A DNA stretch of 64,000 nucleotides, from positions 185,036 to 249,035 of the forward strand of contig CAJVGD010000052.1 in the NCBI GenBank assembly GCA_910890315.1, in the 5' to 3' direction. The position numbers and the translations under genes are program-made. The notes under the pieces are model-generated. The model ran no database searches, was not told the DNA's origin, and saw only the letters and a list, made by a program, of their open reading frames with translations. Positions 1-10,965 of this stretch are shown here, piece by piece. The stretch is from Serendipita indica DSM 11827. Taxonomy: Eukaryota; Basidiomycota; Agaricomycetes; Sebacinales; Serendipitaceae. The first letter of the stretch is position 1. Each line of letters opens with the position of its first letter.

Positions 1-1858
1 ATGTAAGCAAATCACGTTGCGATTCATTCAAGGCTAACTCTTCATAGTCGCACTCTATACGTCTTCAGGCAGTCAGCAGGCTTCGTCAGCCATATACAGA
101 GTCCTTGGTTCCTGAAAAGAACGAAGACACCGTTGCGGGTGATCTCGATATCGCCGACCAGACCTCGGGACCACGTATACCTGCATCGATCACTTTTCTC
201 GATCGGGCGGCTTCGACGTCGTCTCGCCGTATTCCATTCCAGAGCACGGATACATCGGTCGAAGGCTCGCCTAGCAGTGGATTTCAGGATATCTTGGTGT
301 TCAACCCTGCCAGCGGGCATGTCCTTCTATGGCGATGCTCTCTGGAAGCGTATACAGAGTCAGAGTCCCGAAGTGATCTCAGAGCGATGGAACGTACATC
401 TTCTGTTGTTCAGAATCATGACAATGATGTAGGACGCGCTTCGCCATCAACCAGCGCACCGCTGTCGAGCGTTCTCTCTGGGGTATCCCGAATGACGGGC
501 TTCGGAAATGCCGCCGTATCTCGCCTCGTAGGCTCGAAAGGATCGGGGAGGCTCATCGGGAGTAGCTCTGTCGTCGCGAGATGGGATCTGCAACGAGACG
601 AAGAGTGGCCCGAGATTCGCACAGACAAGGTTGCCGACACAACGTCCAGCAAGCCTACTCGTAGTAAAACCGGGTTTGTCTTTCATATTTTATATATTGT
701 GCATGCTCACGTCCCCACAGAGATCTGTCATTCGCCGAGCTCTCCCCTTTGCCCACTCGATCCACGCGGCTATCCCGTCCCATCTACATGTCCCACCAAT
801 TTCAGTTTGGTGCCCTCAGCACGGATTATCATGCCCTCGTCCGTCGTCTCGATTTGAACCCCCCTTTCGAGTCGCTGTCGTTCAGAAAGGACAGCGTCAT
901 CGTTCGGACAGGCGAGGGATTCACGGACTATGAACGGCAATCTGTTGTACCGAGCGACTTTGATTCCGAAGCAAACTTCCTCGGCTCAGATGGGCGTATA
1001 TTCGACCTCGGTGATAGTCCCATTCTCGGCGGACAATTGGGCTTGGCTACGGAACACATGCCTTTTCCTTCAAGTTTGACCAGCACAAGCAGCATGAAAT
1101 CTCGGCCGCTGACCCGCCAATCTTTCGACGATGTCCTCACGTCGGCGATGGACTCCAAGTTGCAGCTGGATGCATCCTATTCTCCAGTTGGCTCGCCATC
1201 GGACATTGGTAGTCCGGGCCACGTCATTCCTATGCTCCCTAACGGTCGTCCAGGTAGTGCTGGTAGTAGCATTGGATCAGGATTGGACGCAGTCGTTAGG
1301 GGCACTGCGCGCGTTGGGAAGGACGTTTTGAGTGGAATCACAGGCGTCAGAAGTCCCCGACTCATGCCGGCAAAGCGGGCGAGCACAGACCTTCTGAAGT
1401 TTGACGAAGCGGAAGAAATGTTCATCGTCGACGATCTGGATGGTCACGGAGAATTTCTGGAGCCGTCAAAGGCTCTTACTCCTATCAAGCATGAGGAGAG
1501 TGTGGCCACAATTGGTCCAGGCGCGTGGGCAAGCCCGTCAGGACATGGGTTCACATTGATGACAGACAGTGGGTTGACTGTCACCGGTGGATCAGCCCAG
1601 CCCTTGAACGCTCCGGAGACTACATGGATCGATCAGCCAGATATTTATGCCCAGGCAGTCGAGGAAGAGGCAAAGTTTGACGACGTGACGGGTATCCTAG
1701 ACGAGGAACGAAGAGAAAGAGAGGCACTCCGGCTCGCTGCCGAGCTAAATCCTTTCCTCCCACGGGCCTTGAGTCTCCAAAGGCCCGAGTGTCAAAGAAG
1801 GGGGCCCGAAAGAAGAAGAGGTGACTACGATTGCAGACTTGTACTTGTTATTGTCTAA
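1..1858 (+). CDS. BCAS3-like WD40 protein, 3' part (gene enters from the left)
   Basis: The window opens inside this gene. Exon pieces are 1-2, 48-673 and 721-1858. The first intron (3-47, GTAAGC, branch CTAAC, CATAG) is textbook. The second (674-720, GTTTGT to CACAG) is the choice that joins the two long open frames. The protein carries a propeller-like stretch (LVFNPASGHVLLW, VARWDL) followed by RDLSFAELSPLP and a low-complexity Ser/Gly/Pro tail. This order resembles fungal proteins with a BCAS3 domain after an Atg18-type WD40 propeller; BCAS3 family members act at phagophore membranes in animals. The last codons look shifted: one frame down, 1781-1825 would read a Lys/Arg-rich tail, as if one base had been lost near 1783. 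The identity rests on remembered family phrases, so another Atg18-like WD40 protein is possible. The N-terminus and promoter lie outside the window. Confidence 0.55.
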
Positions 1859-2637
1859 AGGCGAACCTTCACCAACAACGATTGCGCTAGCCATTGCAAA
1901 TGGGTATCTGTAATCTAATATACAGATATGGTTAGAGCGATGGGTGGGTATTAGCTTCCAGACCGATGTGGGCTTGGGACCTTGGTCATATACGCAGATA
2001 AGATGTCAAAGGTCATTCCTTAATATCTACTGTCAATTGTTTAAGGACCGTATTGATATATTTCATCCTGATGGCAGACAGCAGCAAGAGGCTGGATTCT
2101 GCGTGAACGGCATAGAAACTACATGCGTACTGATTTCCTTGTGCTGGTTTGCGTAGTTCATCTTGTATATTGACAGTACTGATTTCAGACATCCTTGAAA
2201 GCAAATGATAGAGGCCCTTGGCATATCCCATGGTGTTGTCAAATCCCTCTCGAGCCGTCTTCCTCAGTCACAGCCTGTCATAGATACTGACAATTCCGGC
2301 TGACTCTCGTTTTTCTACCACCAAGAGGACCCAGTGGCCAGGTGGTGGGTACCCACTGTCGATCATGGGAATCACGACTCGTGCCAGTTGATCAACCTCA
2401 ACGTTTAGATAAGAGGCGAGCAAAAGATGGAGTTTTTTTACCTGCTTGGCCCTCTCTCAATCCCGGCAGGCTGCCATCGCCAACTGTTGGGAAAAACTCC
2501 ACATCGCTAGACGGTATGGGCTATTTTGAGACTCGGAAAATCTTGCAAGATATCCAAAGGCAATTTGTTTGTTGATGGTGCTTTTTTACGCGTGGAGTCC
2601 TCAAAAGTTAGTAGGAGTGATTGTAATTGGCACCTTT
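1859..2637. other. intergenic, nothing recognised
   Basis: This stretch follows the BCAS3-like stop codon. Only short open frames occur, none with a recognisable motif or convincing intron pairs. It ends at the duplicated CCTTT target site of the solo LTR. Confidence 0.5.
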
Positions 2638-3065
2638 TGTAAGGTTTTTGGTGAGAGTGAAGACGTTGTGAACGTCGAGTCGAGACTTTGTATTCGAGGA
2701 ACGATGAATAAAGTCGACTTTAGACGAAAAGAACCTGTGTAACGCGTGTATATTGAGGACGGTTACAAGGGAGTACAAGTCTACTCTTCTGATACGAGAA
2801 CGGTCAAGTACTACAGGCTATATAGAGGGTGTGGAAATAGATCGGAAGGAATGGAGGAACTGAGGATGTAAATCGGGACGAGCAGAAGGCATCTGACTCA
2901 GGTATAGGGGTAAAAGAGTGACGATGGTCAGAGGACCATAAGGAACAGAACGGGAACAATGTAGCGAATGGAGATGGTAACTAGGACAAGGACTAATGCG
3001 ATGAAGAATAATCCCTGATTCGCACGAGGTAGCAGCGTCGTGCAGAGCAGACGCGCGAGCCTACA
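2638..3065 (-). repeat. solo LTR (428 bp) with CCTTT target duplication
   Basis: On the minus strand the element starts TGTAGGCTCGCG and ends ACCTTACA. It is flanked by identical 5-bp copies of CCTTT at 2633-2637 and 3066-3070, the signature of LTR retrotransposon integration. The same sequence, in the opposite direction and interrupted, occurs at 6568-7243. No internal domain is present, so this is a solo LTR left by recombination between two LTRs. The parent family is not identified; no coding part with this LTR lies in the window. Confidence 0.8.
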
Positions 3066-3640
3066 CCTTTATACCATTGAGCAACATCGCTCTGCTGACT
3101 CCATGCTCCGTCTGGGTGGCAACGACATCTGGGTCCAAACGTCAGGATACGGTGCTGTTTGTATAGAGGGACTTTCTCACTTTTCTTTGGAAGAGACAGC
3201 GTCGTCGTTCCCTTTCTCTTTGCTTCTTGTTCGTTGACTCCATGCAGCTGCGCAGGTTCTTCGGCTAAGTAGTGCAGAATTTGCGTCAACGTTTGCTCAG
3301 ACTTGATTGCACTTGCTCTCTTTGGCCGACTGCTGGATTGTGGAGGCTCCATCTTTGTTGGTCATTGTCAGGTCCCGGGACCACGCAAACCTCTGTGTCT
3401 GAGTTGCATGGTCTCCATGCCACATTTGGCTATCTATTCCCTGTCAAGGGGCCCAGGACGCGTGGATCGCCCCAAGGGTGTGAGGTATCCGGTTTGTTTA
3501 TGCTTTCAACTGCAGTCTAGTCAGATTTCAAACATCTAAACTATGGGGTAGAGAGCCTCTGTTTCACGTTTGGGTTCTGGACCAGGCCTCGAGGCCAGAT
3601 TTTGCAAAGTGTGAGATGCATTCTTTTGAGAGATATATAT
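3066..3640. other. intergenic, no supported gene
   Basis: A minus-strand ATG frame runs from 3352 into the LTR (119 codons), but it lacks motifs and ends inside repeat DNA. No other signal is seen here. Confidence 0.4.
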
Positions 3641-5260
3641 CTTTGTGAGGTTCACAGGGAGAACTCACCAGTACGAGGGCTATGCGAGGCCAAGTGAGTA
3701 ATACGTTGTCGTGCATACGCCATGACCCGTGGCGTCCTATCCTTTTCATAAGGTCTTCGATAGGTATGGCCATGTATGGCGTGAATCCTGCTACATTCGG
3801 CGGGAGGAATGGCGGTGCTGGTCGGGCGCAAAGCCAGGCTCTTGGTATAGTATTACGTCTGTGTATTGTAAATGTTCGGCATGGATGCTATTCATTACCT
3901 CTGTGCTACGGTTGGTGACGATCTGGAGTATCCTGACTGGTCTAGTGGTGACTTTCCTATTCCTTTAGTCATGATTAAATATCCATGGTATCAGTGTTCG
4001 TCGAGTTGTCTGCATTGCTCAGGTCATCCAATGTCGCCCTCGTTCTCCTTTGGCCCCTGCTTCGCTGCGCGACGGTAGGTGTTTCGTTGATACCCGTTGA
4101 GTCTGGGCGTTTGCTGGCTGCTGGTTGTCCTGTCTTTGCTATTGGCTTGCTTGCTTGCTTTAGCATTCCATTTTTTGGGTGCTCGCCCTCCTGGGGTCTT
4201 TGCTCCCTCCTTTACGGTACCTCGTCGCTTGATCCATACCGGGCATGCTAGATCTGTCGATGCGTGGTGCCCGGAGCAGTTGATGCATTTGAGGTCTGTG
4301 TGAGCGCACGTGGTTGGGTCCGTGCAATCACTGCATTTTGGTTGTTCTGAGGACTTGTGTTCGGCGCTGGTGCATTGCGCGCATCGTGGTCGGTTTGCGC
4401 ATTTTGTTGTACTGTGTGTTATCTCATGGCACCGCTGGCATCTGGCAATGCGGGCGGTTTCTGCATAGTCGCGGACCTCTCTGAACTCGTCCCTGAAGAA
4501 CGTACCTTCTTTGAGCCTACTGGCCTTGGTCTCGTCGCGAAGTGGCACTAGGATTGGGGCACGGTTGAGGGTCATTAGTGTGTCTGGTTTTGCGACAATC
4601 CGTGGTGGCATTGCCAAGTCATTGAGTTTGATCTCGGTCGCCTGTGTGAGGTGCGTGGCAATTGCATCTGCCGTTAGGGGCTGGTCGTGCTCGTCCCGGA
4701 TGAGCGCGCCTTGGATTACTACCTGGTGAATCTTCCTGTCCAGCCGTGCTGCCTGTGCGCCTTTGAGCATCTGTCGTCTCCACTGGTCGAAGTTGCCAGC
4801 TAGTGCTTTTGCGTGATCTGGTGTTTTGATTCTGATGACCAGGTTTCCTGCCTCGGTCCAATATACCCCGTTTACCGTCGCTGAATTGGCCTTGGCGAGG
4901 TGTACGTTTAGTGAGTCAATGATCCTGCCTGCCGCTGGTCTGTCGTCGTATCCAATCTTCTGGTCCTTGGGCCATGATACGATCACCCGGCAAGGGTGGT
5001 TGCGAAGCATTGGTGAGTCGTTCGCTTGTGGTGTATTGTTGGGTTTGCTGCCTGTCGTCTCGGCGGGTTTTTGCGTCGGTGCCCATTTTGAGATCCTGGC
5101 GTACGTGGTGTCAGAAAAGTGGCGGGTGCCTTGTAAGGGAAGGTGCCTTGTGATGGTACCGCAGGCCAAGTCCAAGCTGGGCCAGTTGCCTTACAAGGCT
5201 CAGGACTTAACCGACTTTCCAAGCATTGCCACTGGTTGACCTCATCCACAACCTTTGTAC
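3640..5260 (-). mobile_element. LINE fragment (family B): gag-like ORF1 plus start of endonuclease
   Basis: A minus-strand frame of about 383 codons (4024-5175) encodes a gag-like ORF1 with a Cys-rich end: CQRCHEITHSTTKC, CAQCTSAEHKSSEQPKC and CINCSGHHASTDLAC, which are CCHC-type zinc knuckles. Below it (about 3640-3965) a broken frame reads VRILQIVTNRSTEVM then YQEPGF and TPRVMAYARQR, the opening motifs of an apurinic-type LINE endonuclease. The ORF1 protein is clearly different from that of the LINE at 43-49 kb, so this is a second non-LTR family. Reverse transcriptase is missing. It is a dead fragment truncated at the 3' side. It lies next to a plus-strand zinc-finger ORF but shares nothing with it. 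Confidence 0.7.
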
Positions 5261-5343
5261 CGTATTTGCCCCGCTATAAACGATCCTTTTATGAACTAGC
5301 ATTTCTCATCGATAATATCAAGTCACTGGTGACTGTTTCGGCA

Positions 5344-5532
5344 ATGGAGAACGTGGGCAACATGGGACCACCAAGCAATCCAGGGCTCTTGAGGTGCCCT
5401 ATTTGCTATAAAGAGTTTCAAAGCGGCAGAGGCTACACAAGGCACTTTAACAGATGTGAAGAGAAGCAGCGAGAGCGGGAGAAGCTGGCGGAGGAATGGA
5501 AGAGACTCCTTGAGCAACGCAAAGGCGCGTGA
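5344..5532 (+). CDS. small C2H2/C2HC zinc-finger protein (62 aa)
   Basis: An ATG at 5344 opens a 62-codon frame with one zinc-finger motif, CPICYKEF...HFNRC (C-x2-C, a spacer of 12, then H-x3-C), followed by a highly charged Glu/Lys/Arg helix likely to form a short coiled coil. A His-to-Cys last ligand is acceptable for zinc binding. The frame is open further upstream (from 5143), so an unseen 5' exon cannot be excluded. It might be a real short regulator or the N-terminal exon of a transposon-borne gene. No function can be assigned. A copia solo LTR starts 85 bp downstream. Confidence 0.4.
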   Translation: MENVGNMGPPSNPGLLRCPICYKEFQSGRGYTRHFNRCEEKQREREKLAEEWKRLLEQRKGA

Positions 5533-5616
5533 AGGAGCAATCCATGATTTTAAGCGATACAATTAATCCGTATATACAGCTGGGAGAAAGAATATTCCTG
5601 CTGAGCGAGTAGCAGA

Positions 5617-5770
5617 TGTTGAAGGTTGACCCTTTGACTCTTAGCGCTCACTAAATAGACTCAGCCAATAGTAATAGCTCACGTCGTAACTCAATGTATT
5701 TAGGGACGCGGGACGATGCGGCCGGACCTTACTGGTCTTGCCTCTCACCTCACGCGTCCTAGTATCAACA
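5617..5770 (+). repeat. solo LTR of copia family 3 (short form)
   Basis: The element begins TGTTGAAGG and ends ATCAACA. It matches the 5' LTR of the copia element at 30727-30937 and the solo copy at 53238-53448. This copy lacks the internal 48-bp duplication (ACTGGTCTTGCC to CACACTATAT) that both other copies carry. No clear target-site duplication is visible. Confidence 0.7.
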
Positions 5771-5869
5771 AGTTTGGCCATCGGCTGCGTCAACGGATAT
5801 CTCTATACCCTTGCAATGGCTAGTTGAAATCTCGTTTATTCGATATTCTTATCTATTTACTAGGAAGTG

Positions 5870-6567
5870 ATGGTGACTAATGGCTCTCAATATGCTCGTC
5901 CTTGTTGGCCTCTGAGAGTCTCATCCTATCTCGCTAGCTAACAGACTATTTTGTTGATTTACATCACTTCCGTGCTTTTTAACTCTTCTCAGAGACATCA
6001 ACTCCTGCGTTGGTTCTGCCTTAATGTAACGCTCTCTTTGTCTACATTCATCCACTGCTAATACCTGTCAGTCACGACCTCGTAACAAACTGGCAATAGA
6101 AAACGCTATGGAAGAGTCTCAGGGAACGTCAATCTCATCATGGGTGGTGTAGGCAATCTCAGCATCGATGCCCAGTACAGGCTTTTATTTGAGCGCTGCA
6201 AGTGCAAGGTGGTCAGACCACTTGCCGCGTACATTCCGAGAGCGGTTAGCACGGTTAGGAGTCGAAGGTCATTGAAAGACGTATCCGAAAACCAAGAACT
6301 GTCCTCGAAACCTGCAATCCGTAGACAATCAACATTGCAGGATAACTTGACGACTTCTGCGGAGTCTACCCAATACCGCTCCCTCGGTACTAACGAGTTC
6401 GCGAGCGAAAATGCCGATAATACCAGACTCTGGCTGCTCTAATGTAGCTGAGAATCAATTCTACCGGCTTGATACAGCATTTAGACATCAACCGATGTCC
6501 TCTCATCTTCGACTAAATCCATCCGCACCTCGACTCCTCATCACTAAAGCGTTTCTCCCTCGCCGCT
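5870..6567 (+). repeat. low-copy duplicated segment X, copy A
   Basis: This 0.7-kb stretch resembles 11825-12560 (copy B) and more weakly 28690-29160 (copy C). Shared landmarks are CGCTAGCTAACAG, GTAGGCAATCTCAGC / GTAGGTGATCTCAGC and a GATACAGCA...CATCAACC block. A 100-codon frame (6140-6442) lies in it but is not conserved in copy B. It could be a decayed gene or 5' region belonging to the caspase locus. The solo LTR at 6568 cuts its right end. Confidence 0.45.
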
Positions 6568-7243
6568 TGTAGGCTCGCGCGTTGGCTCTGTGCGACGCCG
6601 CTACCTCGTATATATTGGCCACCTGATAGACAACGTCTAATTAGCTCACTGCGATCGTAGATTAACCGAGTCTAATACACTACCTGATAGACAACGTCTA
6701 ATTAGCTAGTATGGAGTGTGAGGGACGATCGCATGAGAGAGTCGGTGGCCTTACCTCACTGCGGTCGTAGATTAACCGAGTGAGGGACCACCGCCACCGG
6801 CGTTACGGGTGAAAGATAATACAAGCTAAGAATGTAATGTATAAACTAACAAACTAACAGTATATACCCAGGATTATCATTCATCGGTTTAGTCCTCGTA
6901 CTAGCAACCGTATCCACTCATTATCTCGTCGTACTTCTTTCCCTCACGGTCCTTTGACCCTTGCCACTCATTACCCCTATACCGCAGTTAGCTGCCTTCC
7001 ACTCGTTCCGATCTACCTCCTCAGTTCTTCCTTTACTTCCGATCTATCTCCTTAACGTCTATATAAGCCAATGTATCAGACTGTTCTCGATCCTTAGAGT
7101 AGACTTGTACTCCCTGGTGACCGTACTCAATATACGCGCGTTATACAGGTTCTATCTCGTCTAAAGTCGACTTTATTCATCGTTCCTCGAATTCAAAGTC
7201 TCGACTAGACGTTCACTTCGTCTTCACTCTCAAAAACCTTACA
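6568..7243 (+). repeat. solo LTR with CCGCT target duplication, split by another LTR
   Basis: Same LTR as 2638-3065 but on the plus strand: starts TGTAGGCTCGCG, ends AACCTTACA. The flanks 6563-6567 and 7244-7248 are both CCGCT, a perfect 5-bp target duplication. A solo LTR of a different family (6616-6860) sits inside it. Removing that leaves about 431 bp, matching the 428-bp intact copy. A TATA-like CTATATAAG lies near 7058. Confidence 0.8.
6616..6860 (+). repeat. nested solo LTR of copia family 1
   Basis: This matches the copia LTR at 19512-19761, including the twice-repeated block AGACAACGTCTA and the GCGGTCG...ATTAACCGAG hairpin. It is inserted at a TA-rich site (GTATATAT on the left, GTATATAC on the right) inside the older LTR 6568-7243. 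The uninterrupted site is readable in the other copy near 3020-3040. The insertion order is therefore certain: host LTR first, this LTR second. Confidence 0.75.
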
Positions 7244-8852
7244 CCGCTCCAGCGTCTTAATGGCTAACACCTCCGTCCCCAGGATGCTCGCTAGACCCAG
7301 TCTGCAACGCAAAAACAGCTCAAGGCGACGAAGCGTACACATAAAACAGCTCGCAAGGCGCACCTATGGCTCTGTCCAGTACATCAGCCGATAAATCCGC
7401 ATTTGGCGGTATCACTGGAGGTAACCGTCATCCTGGCGGCAATGTTTGAACATGTCGTTTTCTGCTTTTACAGCAGAACTCGGAACAAGAGAGGAGCAAG
7501 AGCCGTGACGCCGTTGCTCACATCTACCAAGTCGAACACCAAAGCGGGAAAACGACTGTCGATAAGCGCGGTGACGCAGGAATTGGACCCAATTATGTGT
7601 CCATTATCACGGTTCGTAAACTTTGTATCTGGTGAAGACGGCGAGCGGCCTCTCAACGGCCAGGTTGAATATGACATTGGCCATTCTCCGCACGCACACG
7701 TGGCAGGTCATCGAGTCGAGAGCTGCTGGTCACTAGCAGGCCACTAGAATGAAGAAGGCTACTGTACTAGCCCACACTCGATCAGTTACCAGCCTACTTA
7801 CCAGCCGTACCGAGATGTACCCTTGTACCCTGCCACTTAGTGGATGACAGCTGGATGGTCGAGACCAGATCAAAGGCGAGGAGACTGACTTTTTGTAGGT
7901 ACGTTTCGAGTAGTGGTGAACTTGACCTCGCTCTATGCGCTTGTCTCTCCATCTCGCCGTATCGATTGCGCCACCCGAACAGCCACTCACCTAGATAGAG
8001 ATAACGATAGTTGATTGGCCATTGAGGGTTGACTTCAAATCTTGTGCCCGATGAAGACGCGCCGGTGGGTGCTGTAGGTAGATGGAGATAGGAAAATGAC
8101 ATCCTTTGTACAACCAAAGCATTCTATGCCATCATCTGTAACCAACTCAAAAGTGATAGACATGCTAACCCCATAAACTTACAAACCCTCTGGGCTGTTA
8201 CTTACTCGGCTTCGAATGCACCGTCTTTGTCACATAAAAAACGCTATTTCCCGCCATTTTCCGTCCTCGTTGAACGCTCCAAGTACGCCCTTGCGCTGAT
8301 TTGTGCGCAACAGAGGTATGTGCGAGCTCAACGCGTTGCTTGCACCCTGGTCAACAACCTCGACCACCGAGGTCTCGGAGATCTCACGCTAGCTGAACGA
8401 TAACGCGCCTCTTCGATAGATAACCCGTTTATGATGGAATAGTGACGACTAGTGCTGCAAATCACGGCCATCTCCGTTCGTCTCCACGAGTTCTTCACGT
8501 ATTTTGCTAGCTAATATGAATCTAATGAATCTACATGACTTGTATAATTCATAACTCCTTCTAGATCCGCCGATAGTTTCCTTATTGTTCACCACGGTCG
8601 GACGAACGGATCGGTATTCCTCCACTCGCTTAGCTGCTCAATCAATTATAGCCTCTTCTCCCATACTATCCAATTTATTTTGACCAGGTTCTTCTAACCA
8701 GTCGACCATCCTTCGATTGCGGGTTGAGAAGCCGGCCTCCAGCTCATGTGAGCAACGAGGCCAGACTCGACCAGGATGAAGATAACCAGAGCCCCATAAA
8801 ATGTGTCGCTGGAGCATCGTGTGTCGAGATAGACGACCCTCATCCTTTCGTC
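7244..8852 (+). repeat. upstream region of the caspase gene; duplicated segments Y and Z
   Basis: No convincing coding exon is seen. 7680-8150 (segment Y) resembles 28040-28400, sharing GGCAGGTC-TCGAGTCGAGA, TGGTCGAGACC and CATTCTAT--CATCAT. About 8560-8745 (segment Z, just upstream of the caspase start) resembles 29375-29480, sharing AACCATCCTTCGATTG and GGTTGAGA. Together they show that the caspase upstream region was duplicated. Promoter elements of the caspase gene must lie here; none could be singled out. Confidence 0.45.
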
Positions 8853-10965
8853 ATGTCAGCTTCTCAGTCACCGTTTGCGCTCCTCATCGCCATCACCCAG
8901 TACAAGTATCCGATCCAATACAGAAAGCTGCACTCTCCCACCAGAGACGCTGAAGCTGTCAGCCAGTATCTTCAGGAGGAGATCGGAGCGACACCCTCCC
9001 GTATCCGCAAGCTCTACGATAGCTCTGCAACTCGCAAGGCGATAATCAGTGAGCTCAAATATCTTGCAAGACGCAAAGATATCCAGAAAGACGATCCCAT
9101 CATCATATACTATGCTGGCCACGGCTGCGAGGTCAAGGCGCCTAAGGGTTGGGACGATGCCGGCGAATACATCCAAGCTCTCATACCTCATGACTTCAAC
9201 GAAAGCAATCTCGACACGGCTCTTCCGGATCGAACCATCGGAGCCCTTCTCGCGAAAATTGCGGCAGCGCATGGCGATAACATTGTGAGTACTGATAAGG
9301 CGTAGCAGTGCCGAACTGATGACCGACAGACTGTGATTTTTGATTGTTGTCACTCCGGATCGATTACTCGAGGGGAAACTTCCGCCGCACACGGAAATAT
9401 ACGTGGGCTCGGCAGATTAGAAGGCATTATATCCCCTCAAATCGACGAAGAAATATGGGCTGACGTTGTGGAAAACCATCGCGGACTCAATCCTCAACAA
9501 AAACATCACCACAGCAGCTTGAGATCTCATGTATTACTCGCAGCATGCGGCGCCAAGGAAGAGGCCACAGAGTATTCCAGCGGAGGGGCCTTCACATCGG
9601 CTCTTCTTAAGGAGCTCTACTCAGTCGGCCATAGCCAAGTCACATACGCCGAGCTGATTCGTCGCCTCCCGTTAATACCAGGGTGAGCCTTGTCCAATTT
9701 CAGTGCGCCCAGCTAACTGCTCCTTCTGGCATAGACAAAACCCTCAATGCGAAGGACACAATGCTGGTCGTATTTGCTTCGACTCCAAACCACCCGTACC
9801 AAAGAGGCAGTGGTTTGGCATCAAGACTGGGACACAGAATGGCCGAGTATTCTACAAAATCGAAGCAGGCACGGCTCATGGAATTACGGAAGGCGCGCAG
9901 TTTGCCGTGTATCCCACTCAGACGCCCCTTCCAGATGAGGCCCCGCTCGTGCACGTTGTTGCTTCGGTGGTACGCCCGTACCAAAGCATAATAAAGCCTA
10001 TGTCGGGACCGCCATATCTAATCCTTACGCAAAAGTTCGCCGCTCAGACACGTGCAGGCACCAAAGAAGATCTCCGGCTGTTTATTCCAAAGAATGACAA
10101 GGATAATTCTTCTTTCAAAGTCGTATATGATACCCTTGAAGCGATGAGCGAAGTTCAGGTCGATCAAGCCGACCCTGCTCCCGCACCGGTAATTACTTGT
10201 ACAAAGAAGAGCAAGGCGGAGCTTGGTGTGCTACTCGATGGATCTAGGCTCTTTATCGAGATACTAGACCCGTTGATCACAGTGCATGGTTTGACAAGAT
10301 TGCAATACCCACTCCCTCGCCAGATTCCCTTGGCTGCTTCCTTTCTGCGAGCGGCTGCACACTATCATCGATACCTGCATCGTATCCAAGGAACCAGTGG
10401 ACTGCTCGATGACATCAAGATTGAGTTCACCGAGTTGGCGTCTGACGGAAATGGCTTCTGCAAGCCTACCGGAGACAACATGATAGGAGCCGGCGTGGTT
10501 GATATCCCTGTCAAGGAAGGGGTATTTTATGGAGTCAAAATTACCAATACGTCCAACAAGGATCTGTATCCCAGCGTATTCTTCTTCAACGCCCTCGACC
10601 TGAGCATCGGTACGTCATGAATATGTTTAGCGAGAATAGATAAACTGAACCGTTGGGTAGACTCCGTATACGAGTGCGCTGCCGCAAGAACAGGCAAGGT
10701 AGACAGCCCGCTTCCAGCCAAAGGCTGCCTGACCATTGGGTATGGTTCTGGAGGCAGTGAGCCATTCGACTTTTGCTTGTCCCAGGACGTCGAAGTGTCT
10801 TTGCTCAAGTTTTTCATTGCGGATCGATATGTGGATATGAGTCACGTCGCTCAGCGCTCTGCATTCGAGAAACGCGGCGGCAAGGAAGGGGAGGGCTTAC
10901 ACGGAAAGGAAGATGCTTGGTGTACTACCGTTGTCAGCGTCGTGCAACGTCGGCCTACCAATTAA
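8853..10965 (+). CDS. caspase-like (metacaspase family) protein, 654 aa
   Basis: Four exons close in frame without correction: 8853-9284, 9330-9682, 9735-10609, 10661-10965, with introns of 45, 52 and 51 bp. The open frame reaches further upstream but only to a TTG; 8853 is the first ATG and gives the usual caspase start (SPFALLIAITQY). The peptidase C14 fold is complete: His90 in IIYYAGHGCE and Cys151 in VIFDCCHSGS form the catalytic dyad. Metacaspases cut after Arg/Lys and take part in fungal stress responses and cell death. Beyond the caspase domain (about residues 1-260) is a long C-terminal region ending in GYGSGG...PFDFCL and VVSVVQRRP, common to basidiomycete caspase-domain proteins but of unknown role. 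The product is probably cytosolic; no signal peptide or membrane segment is visible. A decayed relative follows at 13.2 kb. Confidence is high for fold and model, lower for biological role. Confidence 0.88.

Noticed and set aside
2993-3352. 119-codon minus-strand frame
   Set aside because: It ends inside the solo LTR and has no recognisable domain, so it is not supported as a gene.
4826-5239. 137-codon plus-strand frame
   Set aside because: It is antisense to the LINE ORF1 with its zinc knuckles.
8724-8852. Upstream extension of the caspase frame
   Set aside because: It begins with TTG, not ATG; the first ATG (8853) matches the usual start of the domain.
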